DNA of 58,566 nt from an uncultured Faecalibacterium sp. (GTDB lineage Bacteria > Bacillota > Clostridia > Oscillospirales > Ruminococcaceae): assembly GCA_934539245.1 (NCBI GenBank), contig CAKTCK010000011.1, positions 1 through 58,566 on the forward strand. Reading direction: 5' to 3'. Positions 18,214 to 27,075 of the stretch are shown here, one piece after another. The notes under the pieces are model-generated. The model saw only the letters and a program-made list of their open reading frames with translations. It had not been told where the DNA came from and did no database searches. The position numbers and the translations under genes were made by a program. Within the stretch, counting starts at the first letter, position 1, and each line of letters opens with the position of its first letter.

Positions 18214-18224
18214 TGGAACAAACG

Positions 18225-18917
18225 CTAGTCAATGGTGGTTTTGGTGCGTCCGATGCCGATGACGGCGGTGGAGATCTTTTTCCAGCTGTCGCAGCCGCAC
18301 ACGCCGTCTACCCGCAGACTGGTGCGCTTCTGGTAGCCGCGCAGAGCCTGCTCGGTGCGGGCACCGAAAATACCGTCGATGCGGCTGCCGGTCTGGTAGC
18401 CAAGGGTGGAAAGCGCATCCTGCAAGACCATGACATAGCAGCCCCGGCTGCCCCGGCGCAGGGTGGGGTAGCCTGCGGTGGTACCGCTGCACGCCGGGGT
18501 GCCGTAGCGGCGGTCAAAGTGCACCCATGTGGGGGTCTGGCTCAGCGGCTCCACATAGCCCCATGCGCCGGTAGCGCGGGCGGCGTTGTAAATGGCGGTG
18601 CGTTGGCGCTGCTCAAGGCTTTGCCCTACGTCAAACGCTACCCCTGCGTAGTGCTGGCTGCGGGTGCCGTGGCCGCCCTCCCAGATGCGCCGGAAGGCGT
18701 ATCCCACCGGGATGCCCCTGCCGTATTTGCGGCGGGTCAGGTTCCACGCCTCCATGGCGGCAATGGTGGTCCACAGGGTAGGGCTGGACGATTTTCCCCG
18801 GAACTCCCGCAGCTGCAGGGTGGTCAGGGTGCTGTAAGGCATGGGATCGTTCTCGTTCAGGTTTGCGTAGGTGTACACCTTGTTTTCGTAGGCGTCGTAG
18901 ATCAAAAGGCGTGCCAT
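18225..18917 (-). CDS. M15-type peptidase with a peptidoglycan-binding domain
   Basis: A 230-aa protein. The N-terminal 150 residues carry SQHYAGVAFDVG, matching the SxHxxGxAxD zinc motif of M15 D,D- or L,D-peptidases, with WVHFD providing the later histidine. Residues 155-215 form a PG_binding_1 repeat (LRRGSRGCYVMVLQDAL, DGIFGARTEQALRGYQ, LRVDGVCG). It likely trims cell-wall peptides. No signal peptide is evident. It starts 3 nt after the stop of the upstream peptidoglycan-binding gene. Confidence 0.85.
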   Translation of the reverse strand: MARLLIYDAYENKVYTYANLNENDPMPYSTLTTLQLREFRGKSSSPTLWTTIAAMEAWNLTRRKYGRGIPVGYAFRRIWEGGHGTRSQHYAGVAFDVGQSLEQRQRTAIYNAARATGAWGYVEPLSQTPTWVHFDRRYGTPACSGTTAGYPTLRRGSRGCYVMVLQDALSTLGYQTGSRIDGIFGARTEQALRGYQKRTSLRVDGVCGCDSWKKISTAVIGIGRTKTTID

Positions 18918-18920
18918 CCC

Positions 18921-20981
18921 TCATTCCTCCTTCTCGCAGCCGCAGGGGTCGGTGCACTGGGCTTGCAAAGCGTGCCATGTTTCCCGGTATACGATGCCGT
19001 TTACCGGCTGCAGCCCCGCCTGCTGCTGAAAAGCCCGCACGGCGGCGGCGTCTGCCGCGCCAAAGCGGTTGTTGTCGGCCACATAGTTCTCGCCGCAGGA
19101 AAGCTGTGACCGGTGGTTGAGCCAGCGCTCCACCTGTCCCACCTCCTGCCCGGCGCTGCCCTCAGCGATGGCGCGCCCCGGGTAAGCGGTGCCGAGTGGC
19201 GTGTCTCTATCGGGGTTCGGGGCGTGAGCAGCCAGCTGCAAACTCAGTGCCTCCACCGCCGTCCATGTGTCGGCATCGGCAATGCCGGTCTGCTCCAGCC
19301 CCAAAAGCTGCTGGGCACTGCGGGTAGCAGTGGCAGTTTCGTCGGTATAACGGTCGGCAAGGGGCGGGGCCTCCACGCTGGAAAAATAATAGGCGATGCG
19401 CTGCAAAAGCAGATTATAGTACAACACCGCCTCGCCGCTGCTGCCCACCGTCAGCGGGGCGCCGGGGTAGGGCAGACGCTTTAAGGTGACCACCGGGCCG
19501 GAACTGCGCAGCTGGCTGGCGCGGCCATAGAGGGAGTTCCATGTGGTGCGCCCCACCACGCCGTCCACGGTAAGCCCCGCAAACCGCTGGTACGCCCGCA
19601 CCGCCCGCTCGGTGTCCGCGCCGAACTTTCCGTCAATGCTTACCGGCGGGATGCTGCTTTCGTAGGCGCTCATGAGGTAGAGGTAGAATTGCAGCTCCCG
19701 CACCGCTGTGCCGGAAGAGCCGGTGCGTAGCACGCCCGGGTACTCGCCGGGGCGCAGGGAAGAGGAGAGCAGTCGGTTGGCGATATCGTTATACACCTCG
19801 TACAGCTTTTGCCATGTGGTGCGCCCCACCACGCCGTCTGCCGTCAGTCCGAAGTAGCGCTGGAACCGCCGCACCGCCGATGCCGTGCCCGCGCCGAATT
19901 TTCCGTCCACAGTCACGCTTTCAAGGCTTGTGTACACCGTGCGGGCGATCTTCAGCCAGAACTGCACCAGCCGCACATTCTGCCCGGCAGACCCCTCCCG
20001 CAGCGGCGTGCCGGGGTAGGCGTTGGGGGTGCCGTTGTCGGACTGGATGCTCAAAAACTCATCGTACAGTTCCTTCCAAGTGGTCTGCCCCACTATGCCG
20101 TCCACCGTAAGGCCGTACTTGCGCTGGAAGGCGCGCACCGCATTGGCGGTGGCTGTGCCATATACGCCGTCCACCTTTACGGCGGGGATGGCGCTGTCGT
20201 ACTGTGCCAGCGTGTTCAGCCAGAACTGTACCTGCTCCACCGCGCTGCCGGAAGCGCCGGTGCTCAGCACCGTGCCGTTCCATGTGCCATTGGACAGGGT
20301 GCCGGTGGCAGTCTCACCCTCGCTGGTCAGCTCCGCGAGGTCCTTTACCGATACATAGATATAGCTGATTTTGTACCATGTCTGCCGCCCCACCACGCCG
20401 TCAGCGGTCAGGTTGAACTGCTTCTGGAACGCCCGCACCGTGGCGGCCATCTGGCTGCCGAATACGCCGTCTACCGTCAGTTTGCCAAGGAAGGGATAGT
20501 CCTTGGTAATGCGGTTCAGCTGCCTTTGCAGGGTGAACACGGCCGTGCCGCGGCTGCCCTGCCGCAGCGGCGTGCCGGGGTAGCTCTGCGGGATAGAGCG
20601 GATGTTTTTGGTGCGCACGATCTCGATGCTGCTGCCGTAGTAGTAGCGCAAAATCTGCAAGGCACTGCGCCCGTTGTTGGCCAGTGTCACCGTGCCCCAC
20701 TGCTTGAGCCCGGGACAGGTGACCGACTTGCCGTCGCAGTACTCGGAATAATAGGGGTTCACCGTGCCGCTTTTGCGCAGGTAGGTATTGAAGATATCGT
20801 CCGTAATGCGCACCATCACCTCAAACACCGTGCGCCCGTGGACGTAGTACTGATCGTAGCTGGTGGAGTTAGTAATGTTGAAGGTGTAGCCCTTGCTGGG
20901 GTACCACTCGGTATAGATGCGGTTCAGCGCCAGCGAGATCTGGCAGTGGATGTTTGCCCGCAGTGCCTGCTCCGGCCACGG
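18921..20981 (-). pseudogene. SpoIID-like / multi-PG_binding_1 protein, 5' truncated
   Basis: Six PG_binding_1 repeats, each with YPGxxLxxGSxGxxV, a VDGxFG or similar turn, and a GxTW ending, follow a region typical of the SpoIID-like cell-wall protein family (WPEQALRANIHCQISLALNR, then TSYDQYYVHGRTVFEVM). That conserved region is open from 20981 but has no start codon upstream. The first usable one is GTG 20828, inside the conserved part. A stop and the terminator of the next gene lie just upstream. The 5' end with the rest of the SpoIID-like domain seems to be deleted. A 635-aa product from 20828 is possible. Confidence 0.65.
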
Positions 20982-21038
20982 GGAGCAATAGAAACCAACG
21001 ACAAGAATAAACGCTGTATCGCTTACTTTGCGCTACAT

Positions 21039-21082
21039 AAAAAGCGGCTGCTGCACGAAATGCTGTGCAGCAGCCGCTTTTT
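21039..21082. terminator. Terminator next to the truncated cell-wall gene
   Basis: An 18-bp stem (21039-21056 with 21065-21082) with A-run and T-run ends. It ends the PsiE-like gene on the minus strand; the truncated cell-wall gene begins right after it. Confidence 0.85.
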
Positions 21083-21099
21083 GGAAATTGATGAAACGC

Positions 21100-21630
21100 T
21101 TACTCCTCCGTCTCACTCTCTTCCTCAGCCTTTGTCTCGGAATGCCGCCGGCGGAACCAGTCGGCGGGGATGCCGCTCTGGGCGGGGGTAAGATCCGGCG
21201 CGGGGTGACCGTCCGGCAGATGTGCGCCGAAGGCCGGGACAAAGAAGAACTTGCGCACGATGAAGATCAGCGCGATCGCGCCCACGCTGAGCAGGTTCTC
21301 CACGGCGGAATCGTGCCCCACCACCAGATGGCGGGCAATGGCGTACAGCAGCACTTCAAGGCTGCTGCCGGGGCTGTGCTTGGCCAGCATCTTGATAAAC
21401 TCGATGCCGATCACGATGTCCAGACTGCGCTCCAGAAAGGTGCGGATCTCCGCTTCGTTGCCGTCGAACAGCAGGCCGGGCATCCAGCGGATGAGCGGCA
21501 CAACGCTGAGCAGCAGACCGATCAGCACCAGACCGGACAACAGCACTTCCAGCAGGCTGGAAGCCTGAATAATGCGGTTGCGCAGGGAGGTGCGCCAGTG
21601 GCTTTCTACCGGGTGAGAGGGATGTTCCAT
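21100..21630 (-). CDS. PsiE-like membrane protein
   Basis: A 176-aa protein with four hydrophobic segments (about residues 24-46, 62-85, 90-105, 112-130) and a charged C-terminal tail. The core FLERSLDIVIGIEFIKML and SLEVLLYAIARHLVVGH resembles the PsiE family of phosphate-starvation-inducible membrane proteins, whose role is unknown. AAGGAAGG precedes the ATG. It is next to a PstS-like gene, which fits a phosphate link. The family match is from its pattern only. Confidence 0.65.
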   Translation of the reverse strand: MEHPSHPVESHWRTSLRNRIIQASSLLEVLLSGLVLIGLLLSVVPLIRWMPGLLFDGNEAEIRTFLERSLDIVIGIEFIKMLAKHSPGSSLEVLLYAIARHLVVGHDSAVENLLSVGAIALIFIVRKFFFVPAFGAHLPDGHPAPDLTPAQSGIPADWFRRRHSETKAEEESETEE

Positions 21631-21648
21631 AGTAAGACCTTCCTTTCG

Positions 21649-21701
21649 GCATTCTGCTAAACAGGATTCGACAAACTTCTGGTTAGATTGTAGCAGAATG
21701 C
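21649..21701 (-). promoter_or_regulatory. Perfect 11-bp inverted repeat overlapping the PsiE-like promoter
   Basis: GCATTCTGCTA (21649-21659) and TAGCAGAATGC (21691-21701) are exact reverse complements, 31 bp apart. One arm lies in the spacer and touches the -10, the other downstream of the start point. This layout fits an operator pair or a leader hairpin. Confidence 0.55.
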
Positions 21702-21715
21702 GGACGAGCTGTCAA
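21687..21715 (-). promoter_or_regulatory. Sigma-A promoter of the PsiE-like gene
   Basis: Minus strand -35 TTGACA (21710-21715), a 17-bp spacer, -10 TACAAT (21687-21692). Confidence 0.85.
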
Positions 21716-21727
21716 TTCATGGAAAAA

Positions 21728-22723
21728 TCAATTCACTTTGGCAGCAGACTGTGCCGGGACGTACCCGGCCTTCTGGATGCAGGCGATGCCGTCAGCGGTG
21801 TCCAGCCAGTCGTACAGACGGCGCTCCGGGCTGTCGGCAGCGGCATCCGGGTGGATGACGGCGTAAAAATCGTTGCACAGGGGGTAGCTGCCATCGGCAA
21901 GGGTGTCGTTGCTGGGGGTCACACCGTCCACCGCCAGCAGCCGCAGGCCGGGTTTAGAGTACATCTGGTCGATGTAGTAATACACGGAAAAGCCGATGGC
22001 GTTGGCGCTGTTGTTGTAATCGGCAATGCTGTCCACTAGCTCACCCATGGCGGCAGGAGCCAGTTCAGAGGGCGGGGTCATCAGCTCACCACCCTGAATG
22101 AGCAGCTTTTTGAACAGGGTCTGGCTGCCGGAGTCCTCGCCGCGCTGGAAGGCGACGATGGCCTGATCCTTGCCGCCCACATCCTTCCAGTTGGTGATCT
22201 TCCCGGCGTAGATGTCCCGCAATTGCTGCTGAGTAAGTGCCTGTACAGGGTTGTCCTCGTTGACGATGAACACCAGTGCATCCACCCCAATGGGCTTCTG
22301 CTCCAGCTCTACGTTGGCCTCTTGCAGCTCTTCCTTTACATAGTCCGGCGCTTCGTATACCACCAGCATCCGGGTGGTGGTGTCGTACAGGCCAAAGTTT
22401 TCCCATGCGTAGGCGGTGGTGCTTACCGTGATGCTGCTGCGGGCTTCCTCCAAGTCCATGCCGGTGGTATCGGCCAGCATCTGCGCCATCAGAGGGATGC
22501 AGGCGGTGCTGCCGTCCAGCGGGGGAAACTCCTCCACGGTCAGAAACGGCTTCGGCTGCTGCACAGCTGGGGACGCCGCAGAGGATGCGGGTTGCTCCAC
22601 GGCAGAGGAGGCCGTGCTGCCGGAGGGGGCATCCGTGCCCTTGCAGGCGGTCAGCACCCCGGCGGCGGAGCAGGCAGCCAGCCCCAGCAGAAAGCTGCGG
22701 CGGGAAATTTTAGCGTTTTTCAT
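21728..22723 (-). CDS. PstS-like phosphate-binding lipoprotein
   Basis: A 331-aa exported lipoprotein. The N-terminus has SRRSFLLGLAACSAAG and a lipobox LTAC, so Cys27 is lipidated; the twin Arg suggests possible Tat export. A low-complexity Ser/Ala/Pro linker precedes a periplasmic-binding fold typical of PstS-like proteins, with DIYAGKITNWKDVGG and FQRGEDSGSQTLFKK, the phosphate-loop region. AGGAGGG precedes the ATG. It lies 17 nt after the lipoprotein gene on the same strand. No ABC permease is nearby, so a sensory role is possible. Confidence 0.85.
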   Translation of the reverse strand: MKNAKISRRSFLLGLAACSAAGVLTACKGTDAPSGSTASSAVEQPASSAASPAVQQPKPFLTVEEFPPLDGSTACIPLMAQMLADTTGMDLEEARSSITVSTTAYAWENFGLYDTTTRMLVVYEAPDYVKEELQEANVELEQKPIGVDALVFIVNEDNPVQALTQQQLRDIYAGKITNWKDVGGKDQAIVAFQRGEDSGSQTLFKKLLIQGGELMTPPSELAPAAMGELVDSIADYNNSANAIGFSVYYYIDQMYSKPGLRLLAVDGVTPSNDTLADGSYPLCNDFYAVIHPDAAADSPERRLYDWLDTADGIACIQKAGYVPAQSAAKVN

Positions 22724-22740
22724 AAGAAAGCCCTCCTAGC

Positions 22741-24369
22741 TCAATAGCCGTAACTCGGTTCATCGTCCGCAGTGGCAGACGAGAAAATACTCTGGCAGTA
22801 CAGCCAGTTGCCGCTCGTGTCCATCCAGCCTGTATAGAAGCCCCGCTGTGCGGCAAACACATGGTCGGGCAAGGCGTTCAGGCTGTTGGAATAGTACCCG
22901 GCGCAGCTGGCAAGTCCCTGTAGCACCACCTTGCCGTCTGCATCCAGCACATCGCATACGTTGCCGTAGGCGCTGCCCGCAGCATCGCGGCTGCCGTAGA
23001 ACATGGGTCTGCCGTCAGGGTCGGTGGTCAGGTAGTTGATGTAGCTGTACTTGCCTTGCAGGGCGGTCAGGTCACTGACAAGGCCCTGCGGGCCGTACAG
23101 CCGGGTGGCGGTGGTCTCGTAGCGGTCGTTATCCTGCAATTCCAGCCAGACGTAGCCGCTGCCGCAGTTGCTCATCCGTACCCGCTGCTGGTGCTCCACC
23201 GGCTCTACGGTGGTGTCGGTCAGCAACTTGCCGTTGTCCTTGCTGTACACCCGCAGGCTGCCGTCCAGCGCGTAGACGGCTATGGTGCTGTCGGTGGCGT
23301 CTACATCGTACAGCGGGGTCTTGGTGCCAGTTTCCAAATCATAGAGCTCGTAGCCGTGATCCTCGCCACGGTGCCATGTTACCACATAGCCCGGGAAATA
23401 CTGGCTGGGCTGCTCGTCAAAGGTGGCAATCAGCCCGCGGTCCTCTGTGGTCATGTCCCGCAGCTCGTACCGGCCATCGCCGGTGGAAAAGCTGGCAAGA
23501 CCACCCGGGTAGACCTGTAAAAAGCCTGTGCACTGCTCGCCGGTCTGGGTGTTGTACAGGATCTGGTCGGTGGTTTCCTCTCCGGTGGCAATGTCCAGCT
23601 CCACCCAGTCGCTCAGGGTATCGCTGTCGTAGAAAAGGCGGTATGCCGAGGCGGCGTCAGCGCGGTAGATGGGGGTACCGTCCTTTTCCTGCACCATCAC
23701 CCAGCTGTTCTGTCGGTAGTCGGTATCCCAGTCGTAATCGTCCAGACCTTCCGGGCGGGCGTAGCAGCTGAACACCAGCTTATCGCCGCATACGGTGCAG
23801 CTGTATGCGCCCTCCGGCACCGGCAGCGCAGCACCGGTGGCAAGGTCGATGACCTGACAGGTGCCGTAGCCGGACTCCGGGACGTATCCGCCATCGACAA
23901 GGCGGCTCTCCTGCAGCACCAGCAGGCCGTTTTGCAGGGTGGCGCTCTGCTCACCCTCAAAGGTCATCACTTCGGTGCCGGTCTTATCGTACAGGGCGGT
24001 GCGGCGCCCGCCCCGGCCGGTGGGGTCAGACCAGCTGCGCAGCCAGTAGTCTGCGGTGCCGGTGGCACTGTCCTCCACCAGCGAGACGTTCTCGCTGCGG
24101 GTAGACTGATGCAGCGGGGTGCTGCCGCACAGGATGGTGGTGCTGCTCCCGGAACGACCGTAGCAGTAGAGCGCCCGCAGACGGCCATCGTTCAGCACGG
24201 CGGGGTCGTACAGGGGCTTGCCGCTGTCGTCCGTGGGCACAGAGGCGGCAGAGCTTGCAGCGCCCGGCACGCCGGTAGCGGGCGGCAGCAGGGTACAGCC
24301 ACAGCCTAAAGTAAGGGCAAGGGCGGCGCAGACCGCCCCGCAGCCGATACGCAAGACAACACGCTTCAT
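22741..24369 (-). CDS. Large hypothetical lipoprotein (542 aa)
   Basis: A 542-aa lipoprotein: positive start, hydrophobic helix, and LGCGC as a likely lipobox. The rest contains repeated short strands with Asp/Gly/Tyr turns (for example LYDLETGTKTPLYDVDATDS and ATGEETTDQILYNTQTGEQ), as in beta-propellers. No enzyme motif is seen. ATG 24369 has AAAGGAG 8 nt upstream; an in-frame extension lacks one. It lies 17 nt before the PstS-like gene, which suggests they work together. Confidence 0.75.
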   Translation of the reverse strand: MKRVVLRIGCGAVCAALALTLGCGCTLLPPATGVPGAASSAASVPTDDSGKPLYDPAVLNDGRLRALYCYGRSGSSTTILCGSTPLHQSTRSENVSLVEDSATGTADYWLRSWSDPTGRGGRRTALYDKTGTEVMTFEGEQSATLQNGLLVLQESRLVDGGYVPESGYGTCQVIDLATGAALPVPEGAYSCTVCGDKLVFSCYARPEGLDDYDWDTDYRQNSWVMVQEKDGTPIYRADAASAYRLFYDSDTLSDWVELDIATGEETTDQILYNTQTGEQCTGFLQVYPGGLASFSTGDGRYELRDMTTEDRGLIATFDEQPSQYFPGYVVTWHRGEDHGYELYDLETGTKTPLYDVDATDSTIAVYALDGSLRVYSKDNGKLLTDTTVEPVEHQQRVRMSNCGSGYVWLELQDNDRYETTATRLYGPQGLVSDLTALQGKYSYINYLTTDPDGRPMFYGSRDAAGSAYGNVCDVLDADGKVVLQGLASCAGYYSNSLNALPDHVFAAQRGFYTGWMDTSGNWLYCQSIFSSATADDEPSYGY

Positions 24370-24430
24370 AAAAAACACTCCTTTGCAAAAACAGGGAGGA
24401 AAATTTTTCCGTTCACTCAGAATACGAAAC

Positions 24431-24471
24431 AGCCGCATTTTTCATTGCAGAGTTTGCAGAAAAATGCGGCT
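24431..24471. terminator. Hairpin between the MATE and lipoprotein genes
   Basis: A 13-bp stem (24431-24443 with 24459-24471). T-runs are weak on the downstream side, so it may only partly stop the MATE transcript and act as an attenuator for the lipoprotein genes. Confidence 0.6.
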
Positions 24472-24485
24472 AAAAACGGTTACAA

Positions 24486-25874
24486 TTACATTACAGCTGC
24501 GCCGGGGGCGGCAGCTTCGGCTTCCATCTGCTCCAGCTGCCGCAGAAAGGCCAGCAAAAAGGGCAGCGAGATGAAAAAGGTGAGCGCATCCGCAATGGGC
24601 TGGCAGAGCTCCACGCCCACAAGACCCAGAACCCGGGGCAGTACAAGGATCAGCGGGATGAAACACACACCCTGCCGGCAGCAGGCCAGAAAGGTGGCGC
24701 GCCCGGCCTTGCCAACGCTCTGGAAGGTCATGTTGGTCACCACGATCACCGGCTGCAAAAGGATGGCAAAGCACTGGTAACGGAAGGCGGGCAGTGCCAC
24801 GGCGGTAACCTCCGGGTCGTCCCGGAACAGGCGGATCAAAGTTTCATCGTTCCACCAGCACACTGCAATCAGCACCATCAGCAGCACAAAGGCGGCTTTC
24901 AGGGTAAAGACGGCGGCCTGCCGTACCCGGTGGTACTTGCGGGCACCGTAGTTGAAGGATGCCACCGGCTGCAAGCCCTGTCCCACGCCGATGGCCACCG
25001 AGAGGATAAACAGAAAGATGCGGGTCACGATGCTCATGCCCGCCACGGCGGCATCGCCGTAGCTGCGGGCGGCGATGTTGAGCAGCATCCCGCCGATGCT
25101 GTTCAATCCCTGACGGCCAAAACTGGGCGCGCCGCCTGCAAGGATCTGCAAAAACTCGCGCGGCTCCCGGGTGACGGCAGAAAACCGGAACTGGCTGACC
25201 GTTTTTCCCCGCAGGAACATATACAGCAGGATGCCGAAGCTGATGGTCTGGCTGAGGGCGGTGGCGATACCGGCACCGGCGGTGCCCAGCCCCAGCCCGA
25301 ACATGAACAGCGGGTCCAGCGCGATGTTCAGCAGCCCGCCGGTGACAAGCCCGATCATGGCAAGGTTCGCCTTGCCCTCATACCGCAGGATGTTGTTCAT
25401 CACCAGACTGGAGATCATCAGCGGGGAGGCAAGCAGGATGGGGCGGGCGTAGGCGCAGGCATGGGGCAGAATGGTATCGGTGCTGCCCAGCAGCATCATA
25501 AAGTCCGGCAGGGTGGCAAGGCCGACCACCGCCAGCACTACGCCAAAGGCCAGCGCCGTAAAAAAGCTGGTGGAGGCAAAGCGGGTGGCGGCGTGGGTAT
25601 CCTGACTGCCCAAGCGGCGGCTGATGATGGTGCCGGAGCCGTGCCCCAGCATAAAGCCCAGCGCCTGAATAATGGCCATCAGGCTGGAAACGACACCCAC
25701 CGCGCCGGAAGCACTGGTGGAAATGCGCCCCACAAAAAAGGTATCGGCCAGATTGTAGATGCTGGTAATCAGCATACTTAAAATCGTGGGTGCGGCAAGG
25801 CTGAGGATCAGCCGGGGGATAGGGGTCTCGGTCATTTTATGATATTGCACCGCAGTGCGGTCCTGCTGGGTCAT
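24486..25874 (-). CDS. MATE family efflux transporter
   Basis: A 462-aa membrane protein with about twelve helices in two homologous halves. The N-terminal half begins PIPRLILSLAAPTILSMLITSIYNLADTFFVG and the second half contains GRQGLNSIGGMLLNIAARSYGDAAVAGMSIV and GVGQGLQPVASFNYGA, family signatures. Members export cationic drugs or metabolites by Na+ or H+ antiport. ATG 25874 has AGGAGG 10 nt upstream. It has its own promoter, divergent from the ricin-fold gene. Confidence 0.93.
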   Translation of the reverse strand: MTQQDRTAVQYHKMTETPIPRLILSLAAPTILSMLITSIYNLADTFFVGRISTSASGAVGVVSSLMAIIQALGFMLGHGSGTIISRRLGSQDTHAATRFASTSFFTALAFGVVLAVVGLATLPDFMMLLGSTDTILPHACAYARPILLASPLMISSLVMNNILRYEGKANLAMIGLVTGGLLNIALDPLFMFGLGLGTAGAGIATALSQTISFGILLYMFLRGKTVSQFRFSAVTREPREFLQILAGGAPSFGRQGLNSIGGMLLNIAARSYGDAAVAGMSIVTRIFLFILSVAIGVGQGLQPVASFNYGARKYHRVRQAAVFTLKAAFVLLMVLIAVCWWNDETLIRLFRDDPEVTAVALPAFRYQCFAILLQPVIVVTNMTFQSVGKAGRATFLACCRQGVCFIPLILVLPRVLGLVGVELCQPIADALTFFISLPFLLAFLRQLEQMEAEAAAPGAAVM

Positions 25875-25943
25875 GGGAAAATATCCTCCTTCAAAAACGA
25901 GAAAACCGCCCCTTCCAGAGCGGCAGATAAGCTTTGTAAAAAC

Positions 25944-25972
25944 AGTATAACGCAGTTGCGGCAAAATGTCGA
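25944..25972 (-). promoter_or_regulatory. Sigma-A-like promoter of the MATE gene
   Basis: Minus strand -35 TCGACA (25967-25972), a 17-bp spacer, -10 TATACT (25944-25949). About 70 nt before the ATG at 25874. Confidence 0.65.
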
Positions 25973-26070
25973 GAGGGAGAAAAAACAGCCTTTCTCCCCT
26001 GCGAAGGGGCGAAAAAGAGGGCGAAAACAGGATGGTTTCTATATAAAGTGCTAAAGAATTGTCGAATTGC

Positions 26071-26099
26071 TTGTGAAAAATCACGATATGTGGTATTCT
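26071..26099 (+). promoter_or_regulatory. Sigma-A-like promoter of the ricin-fold gene
   Basis: -35 TTGTGA (26071-26076), a 17-bp spacer, -10 TATTCT (26094-26099), about 55 nt before ATG 26155. Confidence 0.65.
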
Positions 26100-26154
26100 T
26101 TATAAGAAGGAATTGGAAAAATCTGTGCATTTTATGATTGGGAGGGATTTATAC

Positions 26155-27006
26155 ATGAAATCCGTAGCACAAACTGTGATCGAGGCCGACCGCTTTTATA
26201 CCATTGCCGCTCACACCGGCAACGTCATTCAGGCAGTGGAGGGCAGCAAGGACGGCGGCACTGTCCGTCTGGGCAAGTACGACCACAAGCCCGAGCAGGA
26301 GTGGAGCTTTGTCCGCGAGGGCGATGGCGTGTACCGCATCCGCAACCGCGCCTCCGGCAAGCTGCTGGATCTGACCATGACCGGCACTGCCAACGGTACT
26401 TGGCTGCACCTGTGGGAGGATGTGGGCGGCACGTCCCAGATGTGGAAGGTGGAGCACACCCCGGAGGGCACGGTGCGTCTGCGCTCCTCTTGGGCAGGCG
26501 GCAAGTGCGTGGACACTGTGGGCATGGGTGCCGAGGTGGGCGCTGTGCTGCAGATCTGGCAGGAAGTGCCCGGCGGTGGCGACCAACTGTGGGTCATCTC
26601 TGAGGTAAAGGACCGCGTAAAGCGTGCTGCTAAGGTTGAACAAGCAGCACCCGCTGCCGAGACTACGGCAACACCCGCTAAGGAAGCCGCTCCCGCCAAG
26701 AAGCCCGCAGTCCACAAGCCCCGCACCACCAAGAAGGTGGAGGAGAAGCCCGCTGCTCCCGCTGCAAAGGCCGCAGAGCCGGTCAAGGCAGAAAAGCCCG
26801 CCGCGAAGAAAGCTGCTAAGGCAAAGGCAGAGTCTGCTGCCCCCGCCGCAGAGGTGAAGGCTGCTCCCGCTGTGGAGACTAAGACTGCGACTGCCGCAAA
26901 GGCTGAACCGGCTGCCAAGGCAGCGCCCGCAGCGGAAGCCAAGACTGCCCCTGCCGCAAAGCCCAAGGCAAAGCGCGCACCCTGCAAAAAGACCGTAAAG
27001 AAGTAA
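26155..27006 (+). CDS. Ricin-type beta-trefoil protein with histone-H1-like tail
   Basis: A 283-aa protein. Residues 10-145 form a ricin B-like beta-trefoil with three copies of a Q-x-W-type pattern (PEQEWSFV, SQMWKV, GDQLWVI). Residues 155-283 are a low-complexity Ala/Lys/Pro/Glu tail with repeated AAPA and KAAK units, like histone H1 or bacterial HU/H1-like tails. No signal peptide or membrane helix is seen, so the protein should be cytoplasmic. The trefoil may bind sugar; the basic tail may bind nucleic acid or the envelope. GGGAGGG precedes ATG 26155. Own promoter and terminator. Confidence 0.8.
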   Translation: MKSVAQTVIEADRFYTIAAHTGNVIQAVEGSKDGGTVRLGKYDHKPEQEWSFVREGDGVYRIRNRASGKLLDLTMTGTANGTWLHLWEDVGGTSQMWKVEHTPEGTVRLRSSWAGGKCVDTVGMGAEVGAVLQIWQEVPGGGDQLWVISEVKDRVKRAAKVEQAAPAAETTATPAKEAAPAKKPAVHKPRTTKKVEEKPAAPAAKAAEPVKAEKPAAKKAAKAKAESAAPAAEVKAAPAVETKTATAAKAEPAAKAAPAAEAKTAPAAKPKAKRAPCKKTVKK

Positions 27007-27021
27007 GAAATCATAAATAGC

Positions 27022-27058
27022 AAAAAATCGGACAGACCGCAGTCTGTCCGATTTTTTT
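27022..27058 (+). terminator. Intrinsic terminator after the ricin-fold gene
   Basis: A 16-bp stem (27022-27037 with 27042-27057) with A-run and T-run ends; it can also serve the convergent gene. Confidence 0.9.
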
Positions 27059-27075
27059 GCGTTTATATAAGCTTT

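Noticed and set aside
18921..20981. CRISPR-like repeats in the peptidoglycan-binding gene
   Set aside because: The repeats are coding PG_binding_1 units of about 70 residues with diverged DNA, not short identical repeats with spacers.
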